From Flavihumibacter rivuli (GTDB taxonomy: Bacteria; Bacteroidota; Bacteroidia; Chitinophagales; Chitinophagaceae): a DNA stretch of 64,000 bases. Position numbers and translations under genes: made by a program. Shown here in pieces: positions 43,770 to 52,309 of the stretch (positions are counted from its first letter, which is position 1; each line of letters opens with the position of its first letter). Below the pieces are notes generated by a model that was given only the letters and a program-made list of their open reading frames with translations, was not told where the DNA came from and did not search any database. Location of the stretch: NCBI RefSeq assembly GCF_018595685.2, contig NZ_CP092334.1:772001-836000 (forward strand). The letters are read 5' to 3'.

Positions 43770-44300
43770 ATGCGAAAATTGAGCATGGACGAGTTGAACA
43801 GGAAGTCTGTGGACGAATTCCGCAAGGCTGAAAAAATACCTGTTGTAGTGGTGTTGGACAATATCCGCAGCATGCATAATGTGGGCAGCGTTTTCCGCAC
43901 GGCAGATGCTTTCCTGATAGAGTCCATTTACCTGTGTGGGTATACCCCCCAGCCGCCCCATCGCGACATCAACAAGACCGCGCTGGGAGCTACAGAAACC
44001 GTGGCATGGGAATATTTCCCTTCAACCCTGGAGGCAGTGGTGGCGCTCAGGCAAAAAGGCTATGGGGTGTACGCGGTGGAACAGGCCACTGACAGTTACC
44101 TCCTGAACCGAATCGATACGGACCTGGATGAAAAGATAGCGGTGGTCTTCGGTAATGAAGTGTCCGGTGTGGACAGTGAGGTGCTGAAGCATTGCGATGG
44201 TTGCCTTGAGATCCCCCAATTAGGCATGAAACATTCCCTGAATGTATCGGTAGCTGCCGGGATCATTTTATGGGAATTGGTTAGGGAAAGGATCGGTTAG
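43770..44300 (+). CDS. SpoU/TrmH-family RNA methyltransferase
   Basis: A 176-residue SPOUT-class enzyme. The three SpoU motifs are visible: LDNIRSMHNVGSVFRTADAF (motif 1), VVFGNEVSGVDSEVL (motif 2) and IPQLGMKHSLNVSVAAGIILWE (motif 3, knot). It methylates a ribose 2'-OH on tRNA or rRNA; the target base cannot be predicted. There is no extra RNA-binding domain, so it is a minimal TrmH/TrmL-like form. Confidence 0.9.
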   Translation: MRKLSMDELNRKSVDEFRKAEKIPVVVVLDNIRSMHNVGSVFRTADAFLIESIYLCGYTPQPPHRDINKTALGATETVAWEYFPSTLEAVVALRQKGYGVYAVEQATDSYLLNRIDTDLDEKIAVVFGNEVSGVDSEVLKHCDGCLEIPQLGMKHSLNVSVAAGIILWELVRERIG

Positions 44301-44378
44301 GTCTGCTGGCTGAAACCGGATAACCCTGGTCGTTTTCCGGAACCAAGCCACACCCTTGACTGTTAATAATACACATGT

Positions 44379-44395
44379 GCTACCTGTTAGGTAGC
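44379..44395 (+). terminator. Possible weak terminator after the TrmH-like gene
   Basis: GCTACC-TGTTA-GGTAGC, a six-base stem followed by a T-rich CTTCTTAT. It lies 27 bases before the next start codon, so it could alternatively be a leader hairpin of the UbiA-type gene. Confidence 0.35.
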
Positions 44396-44421
44396 CTTCT
44401 TATATAAAAGTTGAGATACTG

Positions 44422-45354
44422 ATGAGCACTATAAAGAATTACCTGAGCCTGATCAAGTTCTCGCATACCATATTTGCGATGCCTTTTGCCCTGATCGGTT
44501 TTTTCCTGGCCTCCCGCGAATCCATCCTCGAATTCTTTGGGGGATGGGGCAAGGATGCACTTCCTTCCCAATGGTCAACGGTCGATGGTGCCCCTGGCAG
44601 GCCCTGGTGGGTACTATTGGCATTGGTGGTCCTTTGCATGGTCTTTGCCCGTAGCGCGGCCATGGCCTTTAACCGCTACCTGGACCGGCATTTTGATGCG
44701 AGGAACCCCAGGACCGCCATCCGCGAGATACCTGCCGGCATCATCGGGGCAGACAAGGCCCTGGTATTTACGATAGCCAGCAGTTTGCTTTTTATCCTTT
44801 GCACCTGGTTCATCAACCGCTTATGTTTCTTCTTATCACCTGTGGCCCTATTGGTGGTCCTGGGTTATAGTTATACCAAGCGCTTCACGGCACTATGCCA
44901 TTTGGTACTCGGACTAGGGCTTTCGCTAGCGCCCATCGGTGCTTACCTGGCCGTTACCGGCAAGTTCGACTGGTTACCTATCCTGTTTTCCTTTGCTGTC
45001 ATCTTTTGGGTGAGTGGTTTCGATATCATCTATGCCTTGCAAGACGAGGAATTCGATCGCAGCAACCAGTTGCATTCCATCCCCGCTGCCCTTGGCAAAT
45101 CCAGGGCCTTGAAAGTTTCGGAATGGCTGCATGCCCTGAGTGCGGCAAGTGTAATAGCTGCAGGGTTATATGGCGACTTCGGTTGGTTGTATTGGATAGG
45201 GGTGGCTGTTTTTGTAGGAATGTTGGTTTACCAGCATTCCATCGTTAAACCCAATGACTTGTCGCGGGTGAACATCGCCTTTATGACAGCCAATGGAGTA
45301 GCCAGTGTGGTCTTTGCCCTTTTCGTCATCAGCGATTTATTTGTAACACTATAA
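44422..45354 (+). CDS. UbiA-family prenyltransferase (MqnP-like)
   Basis: A 310-residue integral membrane enzyme with about eight or nine helices. It has the two Asp-rich prenyl-diphosphate motifs: NRYLDRHFDARNPRTAIREIPAG (near 85-107) and DIIYALQDEEFDR (near 204-216). The second motif and the TIREIP-type stretch resemble the UbiA-like branch that includes MqnP of the futalosine menaquinone route. Menaquinone synthesis is thus the likely role; classical ubiquinone synthesis is unlikely in this phylum. No mqn genes are adjacent. Confidence 0.85.
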   Translation: MSTIKNYLSLIKFSHTIFAMPFALIGFFLASRESILEFFGGWGKDALPSQWSTVDGAPGRPWWVLLALVVLCMVFARSAAMAFNRYLDRHFDARNPRTAIREIPAGIIGADKALVFTIASSLLFILCTWFINRLCFFLSPVALLVVLGYSYTKRFTALCHLVLGLGLSLAPIGAYLAVTGKFDWLPILFSFAVIFWVSGFDIIYALQDEEFDRSNQLHSIPAALGKSRALKVSEWLHALSAASVIAAGLYGDFGWLYWIGVAVFVGMLVYQHSIVKPNDLSRVNIAFMTANGVASVVFALFVISDLFVTL

Positions 45355-45381
45355 TCTTCCCCAAACTATCTTCACACCACT

Positions 45382-45798
45382 ATGGCCCGGATCTTAGCTA
45401 TCGATTATGGAGGGAAACGTACAGGTCTCGCAGTGACTGACCCGTTGCAGATCATCGCCACCGGATTGACAACTGTTGCCACCAAGGACCTGATCGCCTT
45501 TCTCAAGGACTATTGCACGAAGGAACAGGTAGAACGGTTCATTATTGGGGAGCCCCGCAATTGGGATGACTCAGAAACCCATGCTACACCGTTGGTAGAA
45601 GCATTCATCAAGGAGCTGGCCAGGCATTTCCCCGCTATCCCCATTGAAAAAGTAGATGAGCGTTATACCTCAAAGATGGCTAAGCAAAGCATGCTCGAAA
45701 GTGGTATGAAGAAAAAGGACCGGCGAAAGAAGGAATTGGTGGATGAGATCGCCGCGACCATCATCCTGCAGGAATACATGGGACGTTTCAATCCCTGA
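45382..45798 (+). CDS. ruvX: YqgF/RuvX putative Holliday-junction resolvase or pre-16S nuclease
   Basis: A 138-residue RNase H-like nuclease. Conserved elements are ILAIDYGGKRTGLAVTDP (first acidic residue Asp8), FIIGEPRNWDD and the DERYTSKMAKQSM motif with further acidic and basic residues, then the DEIAATIILQEYM helix. E. coli YqgF processes 16S rRNA 5' ends; its role elsewhere is debated. It lies 27 bases downstream of the UbiA-type gene, possibly in one unit. Confidence 0.92.
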   Translation: MARILAIDYGGKRTGLAVTDPLQIIATGLTTVATKDLIAFLKDYCTKEQVERFIIGEPRNWDDSETHATPLVEAFIKELARHFPAIPIEKVDERYTSKMAKQSMLESGMKKKDRRKKELVDEIAATIILQEYMGRFNP

Positions 45799-45814
45799 TT
45801 CCCCGCGGTTTTCT

Positions 45815-45822
45815 TACCTTTG
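45815..45822 (+). promoter_or_regulatory. TAnnTTTG -7 element for def
   Basis: TACCTTTG lies 26 bases before the ATG at 45849, in the gap after ruvX, so def and the following gene may form their own transcription unit. Confidence 0.45.
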
Positions 45823-45848
45823 CCAATTGATTAAAGTGAATTGAATCG

Positions 45849-46427
45849 ATGATTTTACCTATCGTAGCATATGGCAACCCTATTTTAAGAACGGTTGCCA
45901 AGGATATTTCACCGGATTATCCCGGACTGCAGCAACTCCTCCTGGATATGTGGGAGACCATGTATTACAGCAATGGGGTAGGGTTGGCTGCTCCCCAGAT
46001 CAACAGGGATATCAGGATCTTCGTGGTGGATAGCCTCCAGATCATAGAAGGGATGGATGAGGATGAAAAGGGGGAGTTCCCGGAAGACAAAGGCATCAAG
46101 GAGGTATTTATCAATGCGCATATCAAGCAGCTGGACGGTGAACCATGGCCCTACAATGAAGGCTGCCTGAGCATTCCCAAGATCAGGGAAGATGTATACA
46201 GGCCAGAGGAAGTGACTCTGGAATACGTGAATGAGCATTTTGAGCCGCAGGTGAAAACCTTTACCGGTATTACCGCCAGGGTTATCCTTCACGAATACGA
46301 TCATATTGAAGGCAAATTGTTCATCGACCACCTTAAACCCCTCAAGCGTAAACTGCTCAAGGGTAAACTGGATGATATTGCCAAAGGCAAGATCAGGGTT
46401 GACTATAAAATGATGTTCGCCAAATAA
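45849..46427 (+). CDS. def: Peptide deformylase
   Basis: Removes the N-formyl group from nascent proteins; a cytosolic metalloenzyme. All three motifs are intact in the 192-residue protein: GVGLAAPQ (I), EGCLSIP (II, metal Cys) and HEYDHIEG (III, HExxH). The insertion DEDEKGEFPEDKG between motifs I and II is an acidic loop seen in Bacteroidota-type deformylases. It lies seven bases from the next ORF. Confidence 0.97.
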   Translation: MILPIVAYGNPILRTVAKDISPDYPGLQQLLLDMWETMYYSNGVGLAAPQINRDIRIFVVDSLQIIEGMDEDEKGEFPEDKGIKEVFINAHIKQLDGEPWPYNEGCLSIPKIREDVYRPEEVTLEYVNEHFEPQVKTFTGITARVILHEYDHIEGKLFIDHLKPLKRKLLKGKLDDIAKGKIRVDYKMMFAK

Positions 46428-46433
46428 CCTGGA

Positions 46434-47396
46434 ATGATTTTCTTTAGGATAAAGCCTGTCAGCGTATGTGCCTTGCTGATAGGCTTTTTTTCTGTTGTCC
46501 TGTTAAGCCCGGATGCATTTTCGCAGGATACTACCGTGTTCGTGGACAGCAAATCGATCACCCTCAGGGAAGTGGTGGTGCGATCCAATATGGATGTTCC
46601 CTCGTTCATCAGGAGGGTTCAGCTCGATACCAGTTTCTATAAATCCTTCAAGAACCTCAGGGTCCTCGGTTATACCTCACTGAATGATATCAGGATGCTG
46701 GGTAAGCAGTCTCAACTGCAGGCTTCCATGAAAAGCAGGACCAGGCAATATTACCGCAACGGTTGCCGGACAATGGAAGTGCTGGAAGAATCCATTACGG
46801 GCGATATGAAGGACCGATCCGGCGACTGGAATTATTCCACCGCGGAAATGTATGCCGGTTTATTCTTTACTGAAGGTATGGTATGCGGTGAAACCAATAC
46901 AGTAGCTGGTGCAGAAAGAAAGGTGAAGGACAAGAGGGGTATGGCTAAGCACAAGGAGCAATTGAAAATGCTATTCTTTGATCCGGGGAGGAAGATACCT
47001 GGGATACCTTTTATTGGTGAGAAGATCAATATATATGAACCACCCATGGCGGACTTGTATGACTTTGAAATTGATATGGCACCCTACAAGGGACAAAACT
47101 GCTATGTGTTCCGGATCAGGTCAAAGGATGGATTGCGAGGAGCAGAGCAGGACAAGGTCGTGATCAATTCCGTAACCACCTATTTTGACCAGCAGTCCAT
47201 GCAGATCACGGCCAGGCAATATGACCTCAGTTACAATGCAGTTGCCTATGACTTTGATGTGCAGATGGAAGTGGAAATAGGACAACATAGTGGTTTACAG
47301 GTGCCAGTTCTTGTCAGGTATACCGGCAACTGGAAGATAGCTTTTAAGAAACGGGAGCGCGGGGTATTTACGGCCACCTTCTTTGGTTTCGAATAA
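46434..47396 (+). CDS. Secreted hypothetical protein
   Basis: A 320-residue protein with a signal peptide (about 1-31: ...GFFSVVLLSPDAFSQ) followed by SKSITLREVVVRSNMDVPSFI, a segment typical of Bacteroidota proteins related to the carboxypeptidase-regulatory/DUF5686-like group but without the full domain. The rest is mixed beta/helix with RNGCRTMEVLEE and YDFEIDMAPYKGQNCYVF. It starts only six bases after def, so the two are likely co-transcribed. Function unknown. Confidence 0.65.
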   Translation: MIFFRIKPVSVCALLIGFFSVVLLSPDAFSQDTTVFVDSKSITLREVVVRSNMDVPSFIRRVQLDTSFYKSFKNLRVLGYTSLNDIRMLGKQSQLQASMKSRTRQYYRNGCRTMEVLEESITGDMKDRSGDWNYSTAEMYAGLFFTEGMVCGETNTVAGAERKVKDKRGMAKHKEQLKMLFFDPGRKIPGIPFIGEKINIYEPPMADLYDFEIDMAPYKGQNCYVFRIRSKDGLRGAEQDKVVINSVTTYFDQQSMQITARQYDLSYNAVAYDFDVQMEVEIGQHSGLQVPVLVRYTGNWKIAFKKRERGVFTATFFGFE

Positions 47397-47399
47397 AGA

Positions 47400-47421
47400 A
47401 CTACCCGCCGCAGCGGGTAGT
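47400..47421. terminator. Possible hairpin between convergent genes
   Basis: ACTACCCGC-CGCA-GCGGGTAGT is a perfect nine-base stem between the gene ending at 47396 and rluD ending at 47432, but no long T run follows on either strand. Confidence 0.4.
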
Positions 47422-47431
47422 AGATGAAAGA

Positions 47432-48499
47432 TTATTCTTCCGGAACGCCTTTGAACTTTACATAGTTCCGCCATTTTTCGATCAACTCTTTCATGTCTTG
47501 GGGAAGTTCGCATTCAAACAGTACTTGTTCGCCGGTGCCGGGGTGTTTGAAACCGATATTCCTCGCATGCAGGGCATGGCGTGGACAAATGGCGAAGCAG
47601 TTCTCCACAAATTGCTTGTATTTACTATAGACAGTACCTTTCACGATCCTGTCGCCACCATAGAAGTCATCATTGAACAAGGGGTGGCCGATATGTTGCA
47701 TATGTACCCTGATCTGGTGGGTCCTTCCTGTCTCCAGCCGGCACTCTACCAGTGTTACATAACCGAACCTTTCCAGCACTTTATAATGGGTGATGGCTTC
47801 CTTGCCATGGTCCCCTTCCGGGTAGGCATCGAAAAGCTTACGGAACCGCTGGTGCCGCCCGATGTGGGCATTGACCGTTCCTTCGTCTTCTGACGGGTCA
47901 CCCCAGACCAATGCGATATACCGACGGAAAACAGTATGGTCGAAGAATTGTTTGGCAAGTGAAGTGACGGCTTTGTCTGTTTTGGCCAGCACCATCAACC
48001 CACTGGTATTCTTGTCTATCCTGTGTACCATCCCATACCTTGGAAGGGTTTCCTCAGAAATGTCCTTATTCTTTTGTTTCAGGTACCAGGCCACCCCGTT
48101 GATCAGGGTTCCGTTAGGGTTACCCGAAGCCGGGTGCACCACCAGGCCGGCCGGTTTATTAATGATCATCACATCATCATCCTCGTATTGGATATCCAGG
48201 GGAATGAACTCCGGAACGATCTGCTCTCCCTTCACTTCCTTATCAGAGTAAACAATGATCTCGTCGCCCGGCTTTACCTTATAATTTGGTTGTACGTTCT
48301 TGCCGTTCACCGTAACCATTCCGCTCTCAATGGCTTTTTGTACCTTGTTGCGGGTGGCATACTCGATCCTGCCCACCAGGAATTTGTCAATCCGGTACGG
48401 CTCCTGGCCTGGGTCGCAGGTTATGGCGTGTCGTTCATAAAGTTCATCACTGCTTTCGCCGTTCTCCAATAACTCTTCTTGTTCACTTGCTTTTGACAT
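47432..48499 (-). CDS. rluD: RluA/RluD-type 23S rRNA pseudouridine synthase
   Basis: A 355-residue enzyme converting uridines in 23S rRNA. An S4 RNA-binding domain (about 33-80: YRIDKFLVGRIEYATRNKVQKAIESGMVTVNG, in part) is followed by the catalytic domain with Asp162 in HRIDKNTSGLMV, and RLETGRTHQIRVHM. Length and S4 domain fit RluD better than RluA. The N-terminus has an acidic tail. Confidence 0.9.
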   Translation of the reverse strand: MSKASEQEELLENGESSDELYERHAITCDPGQEPYRIDKFLVGRIEYATRNKVQKAIESGMVTVNGKNVQPNYKVKPGDEIIVYSDKEVKGEQIVPEFIPLDIQYEDDDVMIINKPAGLVVHPASGNPNGTLINGVAWYLKQKNKDISEETLPRYGMVHRIDKNTSGLMVLAKTDKAVTSLAKQFFDHTVFRRYIALVWGDPSEDEGTVNAHIGRHQRFRKLFDAYPEGDHGKEAITHYKVLERFGYVTLVECRLETGRTHQIRVHMQHIGHPLFNDDFYGGDRIVKGTVYSKYKQFVENCFAICPRHALHARNIGFKHPGTGEQVLFECELPQDMKELIEKWRNYVKFKGVPEE

Positions 48500-48517
48500 G
48501 GTCCGGGTTTATTTCTG

Positions 48518-48525
48518 CAAAAATA
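48518..48525 (-). promoter_or_regulatory. TAnnTTTG -7 element for rluD
   Basis: Minus-strand TATTTTTG ends 18 bases before the ATG at 48499. Confidence 0.45.
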
Positions 48526-48604
48526 GCTTTCAACAGGCATTCCTGAGGTTCCGGGGCCAGGAATAGTGGAACATTGCGATAATGGAGAGGATGGATATTC
48601 CTAT

Positions 48605-48612
48605 TACCTTTG
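48605..48612 (+). promoter_or_regulatory. TAnnTTTG -7 element for lipB
   Basis: TACCTTTG ends four bases before the ATG at 48617, with GCGGC between. Predicts a leaderless lipB message and supports ATG 48617 over an upstream GTG at 48566. Confidence 0.55.
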
Positions 48613-48616
48613 CGGC

Positions 48617-49330
48617 ATGCAGGAAGTATTTTTCAGGGACCTGGGCCAGATGGCTTATCGCGAAGCATGGGATTTACAGGAACAACTATTACAGGAAAAC
48701 TTAAAGCTTAAAGCGGCTTCTTTCCAGCCTGTTGAAAATGAAAGGGTGGATACACAGGAATCTACCTGCCATCACCTCCTTTTCGTTGAGCATCCCCCTG
48801 TATATACCCTTGGAAAAAGCGGGCATATGGAACATGTGCTCATCAGTGAGGAAGACCGTTTAAATAAAGGGATCGAATTCTATAAGACCAACAGGGGAGG
48901 GGATATCACCTTTCATGGGCCGCAACAGATCGTTGGATACCCCATCCTCGACCTGGAGAAATTCTATACGGATATTGGCCGCTACCTGCGCAACCTGGAA
49001 GAGGTCATTATACTGACCATGGCCGATTATGGTTTGAAAGGGGAGCGGTCCCCTGGTGAGACCGGTGTATGGCTGGATCCTTTTACACCGGGAAAGGAAA
49101 GGAAGATTTGTGCAATGGGCGTTCGATGCAGCCGCTGGGTAACCATGCATGGGTTTGCCTTCAATATCAATACAGACCTTGGTTATTTTGATCATATCGT
49201 GCCATGTGGCATCAAACAGAAAGCTGTTACCTCCCTGGAAAAGGAACTGGGCAGAAAGGTTGATTTTGAGGAAGCCAAGGCTGCCGTAAAAAGGAATTTT
49301 GGGAAGGTCTTTGAGGTGAAGCTCATGTAA
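48617..49330 (+). CDS. lipB: Octanoyltransferase LipB
   Basis: Transfers octanoyl from ACP to lipoyl domains, the first step of lipoate assembly. The 237-residue protein shows FVEHPPVYTLGKSG, TNRGGDITFHGPQQIVGYPILDL, the GETGVWLD region, KICAMGVRCSRWVTMHGFAFNINTDL (in part) and PCGIKQKAVTSLEKELG with the catalytic Cys and Lys. The initiation codon is fixed by the nearby -7 element. lipA is not adjacent. Confidence 0.95.
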   Translation: MQEVFFRDLGQMAYREAWDLQEQLLQENLKLKAASFQPVENERVDTQESTCHHLLFVEHPPVYTLGKSGHMEHVLISEEDRLNKGIEFYKTNRGGDITFHGPQQIVGYPILDLEKFYTDIGRYLRNLEEVIILTMADYGLKGERSPGETGVWLDPFTPGKERKICAMGVRCSRWVTMHGFAFNINTDLGYFDHIVPCGIKQKAVTSLEKELGRKVDFEEAKAAVKRNFGKVFEVKLM

Positions 49331-49345
49331 GCCTGGAAAGGTTCC

Positions 49346-50284
49346 CTAAAAATCCTTCCCTACATAAACTTTATTCTTCTCCTTTATCACCCCATTTTCA
49401 AATAACTCAAAGGAGAACCAACCGGCATGCAGGAAATTGACTTTGTCCAGGTGCAGTAAGGTGTCGTGTATATCCTTTACTTCAAACAGGAAGGAGTTGT
49501 CGCTATCATAGAACCTGACCTTGTATTGTTTCGACCTGGCATCGGGCAATTGGATATTCACCCACCCATCCTTGTCTGTGAATATGTATCGTGAGGGACG
49601 GTAAACCTCTTTTGGGATGAAGGGCCTGATGAGGAAGGTATCAGGATGGATTACCTGCAGGGTGTCCTTTGTCCTGTTGGCAATGGAATCCCTGAATCTT
49701 TTGGAGTTCCGCTCGTTGATGAAAGTGATCAGGCTATCCCTTCGCTTTATGGCGATATATTTTTCAACCACCGGTTCCGGTTCCACCTTTGTCTTCTCTT
49801 CCTTTTTAACTGGTGCCGGTTTCTTTTCAGGGCTTACCACAACCGGTTGCACCGGGGTTTCAGGTTGTGTTGGGCTAGGTTCGTTTTCTGCTGGCTTTGT
49901 TGGTTCCTTCCTGGGTGTTGGTTTAACCCCAACAGGCCTTCTTGCCCTGCTGAATTGGTATTTACCGCTATCCAATAAAATATAGAGCCGGTAGTATTGG
50001 CTGTCATTTGGAGCCTTGGCATCTACAAATCCATTTTGGGGAACAGTGGGATCCGGAAGGGTAATAATGGTCTTGAATTGCCTGAGACTGTCGGGAGACC
50101 TTTGGATACTGATCTGGCGTACCTTATTTCCATAGGGATTGGTCCACCCGATGATCACCCTGTTTCCACTTCTTTTTTGCAGGGAGAATTCAGGAAGGCT
50201 GTCCTGTGCATGCATTACATGGCCAAGGGAAAGCAGGAACAATACCAATAGGATCGCTATTTTTTCAGGGAGGGTTAATGCCAT
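49346..50284 (-). CDS. Exported protein with Pro-rich linker, unknown function
   Basis: A 312-residue protein: signal peptide (MALTLPEKIAILLVLFLLSLGHVMHAQ), an N-terminal fibronectin-III-like domain (about 32-110: VIIGWTNPYGNKVRQISIQRS), a Pro/Lys/Glu-rich linker (about 115-170, PTPRKEPTKPAENEPSPTQ and more) and a C-terminal beta domain. The linker suggests a spacer across the periplasm or cell wall. TATATTTG ends five bases before the ATG. Confidence 0.65.
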   Translation of the reverse strand: MALTLPEKIAILLVLFLLSLGHVMHAQDSLPEFSLQKRSGNRVIIGWTNPYGNKVRQISIQRSPDSLRQFKTIITLPDPTVPQNGFVDAKAPNDSQYYRLYILLDSGKYQFSRARRPVGVKPTPRKEPTKPAENEPSPTQPETPVQPVVVSPEKKPAPVKKEEKTKVEPEPVVEKYIAIKRRDSLITFINERNSKRFRDSIANRTKDTLQVIHPDTFLIRPFIPKEVYRPSRYIFTDKDGWVNIQLPDARSKQYKVRFYDSDNSFLFEVKDIHDTLLHLDKVNFLHAGWFSFELFENGVIKEKNKVYVGKDF

Positions 50285-50289
50285 CAGGG

Positions 50290-50297
50290 CAAATATA
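50290..50297 (-). promoter_or_regulatory. TAnnTTTG -7 element for the Pro-rich protein gene
   Basis: Minus-strand TATATTTG is five bases from the ATG at 50284, a leaderless-type arrangement. Confidence 0.45.
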
Positions 50298-50361
50298 ATA
50301 CAGTAAGCTTGGTGAAAAAGATTTTCTCTTGTGCATTAAGGGGAAGTGGAAAGGATGATGT

Positions 50362-51261
50362 TCAAAAGATCAATTCACCCTTTAGCAATGACCTGTTGCC
50401 TTGCAGGCCACCACTATGGATGAGCAGGATATTGGAGCCTTTTGGGAAATAGCCCTTCCCTGCAAGATCAAGTATGCCATAGCATAATTTGGAAGTGTAA
50501 ACGATATCTGTTGGCACGGATGTTTGTTGGTAAAAACCATTCATGAAGTCAAGTAGCGAAGACGGGTGTTTGGCATAACCGCCAAAATGGTAATCAAAAA
50601 AGATGCGCAACCGATCACTGTTGATCCTGCCATGCACCATCACTTCCTCGGTAAGATGATCTTCCCCTTTTAATGCGCTGATCCCAACCAGTTGCTGGAG
50701 GGGCAGCGACCTGCGCGCCAGTCCTGCCAGCATGGTCCCTGTCCCTACAGCTGCGGCAATATGGGAGAATTGCTCAAGGTTGCTGACAGCATCCAGGATG
50801 GTTGCGGCGCCCTGTATACCAGCTTCCCCATATCCCCCTTCCGGTATCAAGGTCCAGTCTGCGGCAGGGAATTCAGCAAAGAGGGGCTGTTGGGTTTTCA
50901 GTTGGTATTGTTCCCTGGAAACGAAGAGGAATTTCATGCCATAACCCTCAGCTTCCAAAAGTGTGGGGGACAATGTTCGGGGTTCTTCACCCCTGATGAT
51001 GCCATAGGAAAGCAATCCGTTTTCCTTTGCAGCGAATGCTGCAGCAACAATATGATTGGAATAGGCCCCACCGAAAGTGACCAGTCCTTTTTTACCTGAC
51101 TGCAGGGCTTCTTCCAGGTAATAACGCAGTTTGAACCATTTGTTACCGGATACCACGGGATGGAACCTGTCGAGTCTGAGGATATTTATCCTGGTATCCC
51201 CTTTTAATGGAATAGTGATCGGTTCTATTGCAGGGGTAAATGATGATTGTTCAGGCTTCAT
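50362..51261 (-). CDS. ACC-deaminase / D-cysteine desulfhydrase-like PLP enzyme
   Basis: A 299-residue fold-type II PLP enzyme. It has the PLP lysine motif SGNKWFKLRYYLEEA (candidate Lys41), the substrate-binding TFGGAYSNHIVAAAF, the glycine-rich AAAVGTGTMLAGLA phosphate loop, and a C-terminal LLIHSGGLQG. The motif set fits 1-aminocyclopropane-1-carboxylate deaminase or D-cysteine desulfhydrase; sequence alone does not decide between them. It stands divergent from the nucleotidyltransferase gene. Confidence 0.85.
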   Translation of the reverse strand: MKPEQSSFTPAIEPITIPLKGDTRINILRLDRFHPVVSGNKWFKLRYYLEEALQSGKKGLVTFGGAYSNHIVAAAFAAKENGLLSYGIIRGEEPRTLSPTLLEAEGYGMKFLFVSREQYQLKTQQPLFAEFPAADWTLIPEGGYGEAGIQGAATILDAVSNLEQFSHIAAAVGTGTMLAGLARRSLPLQQLVGISALKGEDHLTEEVMVHGRINSDRLRIFFDYHFGGYAKHPSSLLDFMNGFYQQTSVPTDIVYTSKLCYGILDLAGKGYFPKGSNILLIHSGGLQGNRSLLKGELIF

Positions 51262-51335
51262 GAATTGGCAATCCTTTGCGTTACGGCAATTTTAAGGTAT
51301 GTACTATATTCGTGCTCAAATTCAAAATTAGAGCA

Positions 51336-52238
51336 ATGCAAGCTACCCTTGTTATCCTGGCTGCCGGTATGGCTTCCCGTTATGGAAGCCTGAAGCAGAT
51401 CCAGTCATTCGGACCCAGTGGTGAAACGATATTGGAATACTCCATTTTTGATGCGATAAGGAGTGGATTTAAGAAAGTGGTATTCATTATCAGGAAGGAT
51501 TTTGAAAATGATTTCAGGGAGATCTTTGGCAAAAAACTGGAAGGACGGATTGCGGTTGATTATGTCTTCCAGGATTTGAATGCTTTTGTGGATGGCCACC
51601 CTGTTCCGGCAGACCGTACCAAGCCTTGGGGTACAGCCCACGCCGTGTTGTGTGCCCGTGATGCCGTAAAAGATCCCTTTGCAGTGATCAATGCCGATGA
51701 TTTCTATGGCAGGGATGCCTTTGAAAAGGCTTACCAGTTCCTTTCCGGTGATTGCAATGAACAGAAGTATGCCATTATTGGGTACGACCTGATGAAGACA
51801 CTTTCAGAGAATGGAACAGTGAATCGCGGGGTTTGTGAAGTAGATGAGAAAGGCAACCTGAGTTCGATCGCCGAGCGGATCAACATCTCCCAGCAGGACG
51901 GAAAAATAGTTTGTGACGATAATCGTGAGCCAAGGGAATTGCCGGTGCATTCCAGCGTATCCATGAATTTCTGGTGTTTCCATCCCTCCATTTTTGTCAT
52001 CAGTGAGAAAATGTTCCACAAGTTCCTTCAGGATAATTCGGCCAATCCCAAAGCTGAATTCTTTATTCCGATCGTTGCTGACGAATTTATTAAGAAGGGT
52101 ATGGGAACCATTCCGGTGATCCCGACATCTGCCCAATGGTTTGGGGTAACTTATAAAGAAGATGCTCCGGGGGTCCAGAAAAGCCTGGATGAGTTGGTTG
52201 CTTCGGGCGAATACCCGAATAACCTATGGGCGTCCTGA
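51336..52238 (+). CDS. Nucleotidyltransferase of the sugar-phosphate type
   Basis: A 300-residue enzyme with the nucleotide-binding opening LVILAAGMASRYGSLKQIQS, a GxGxR-like loop, then INADDFYGRDAFEKAY near residue 110 (acidic metal site) and mixed alpha/beta segments ending WFGVTYKEDAPGVQ. It is expected to attach UTP or another NTP to a sugar phosphate, but the sugar cannot be told. The ATG at 51336 is preferred over an in-frame one 60 bases upstream because it begins at the first strand. Confidence 0.85.
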   Translation: MQATLVILAAGMASRYGSLKQIQSFGPSGETILEYSIFDAIRSGFKKVVFIIRKDFENDFREIFGKKLEGRIAVDYVFQDLNAFVDGHPVPADRTKPWGTAHAVLCARDAVKDPFAVINADDFYGRDAFEKAYQFLSGDCNEQKYAIIGYDLMKTLSENGTVNRGVCEVDEKGNLSSIAERINISQQDGKIVCDDNREPRELPVHSSVSMNFWCFHPSIFVISEKMFHKFLQDNSANPKAEFFIPIVADEFIKKGMGTIPVIPTSAQWFGVTYKEDAPGVQKSLDELVASGEYPNNLWAS

Positions 52239-52261
52239 CCCGGTTTTAAAATATAGGACAT

Positions 52262-52291
52262 AAAAAAGCCATCCTGAAGGACGGCTTTTTT
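52262..52291. terminator. Bidirectional terminator
   Basis: AAAAAAGCCATCC pairs with GGACGGCTTTTTT around TGAA (one A-C mismatch), with runs of A and T on both sides. Serves the nucleotidyltransferase and the convergent protease gene. Confidence 0.85.
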
Positions 52292-52309
52292 ATTATCGTT
52301 AAATAGTGC

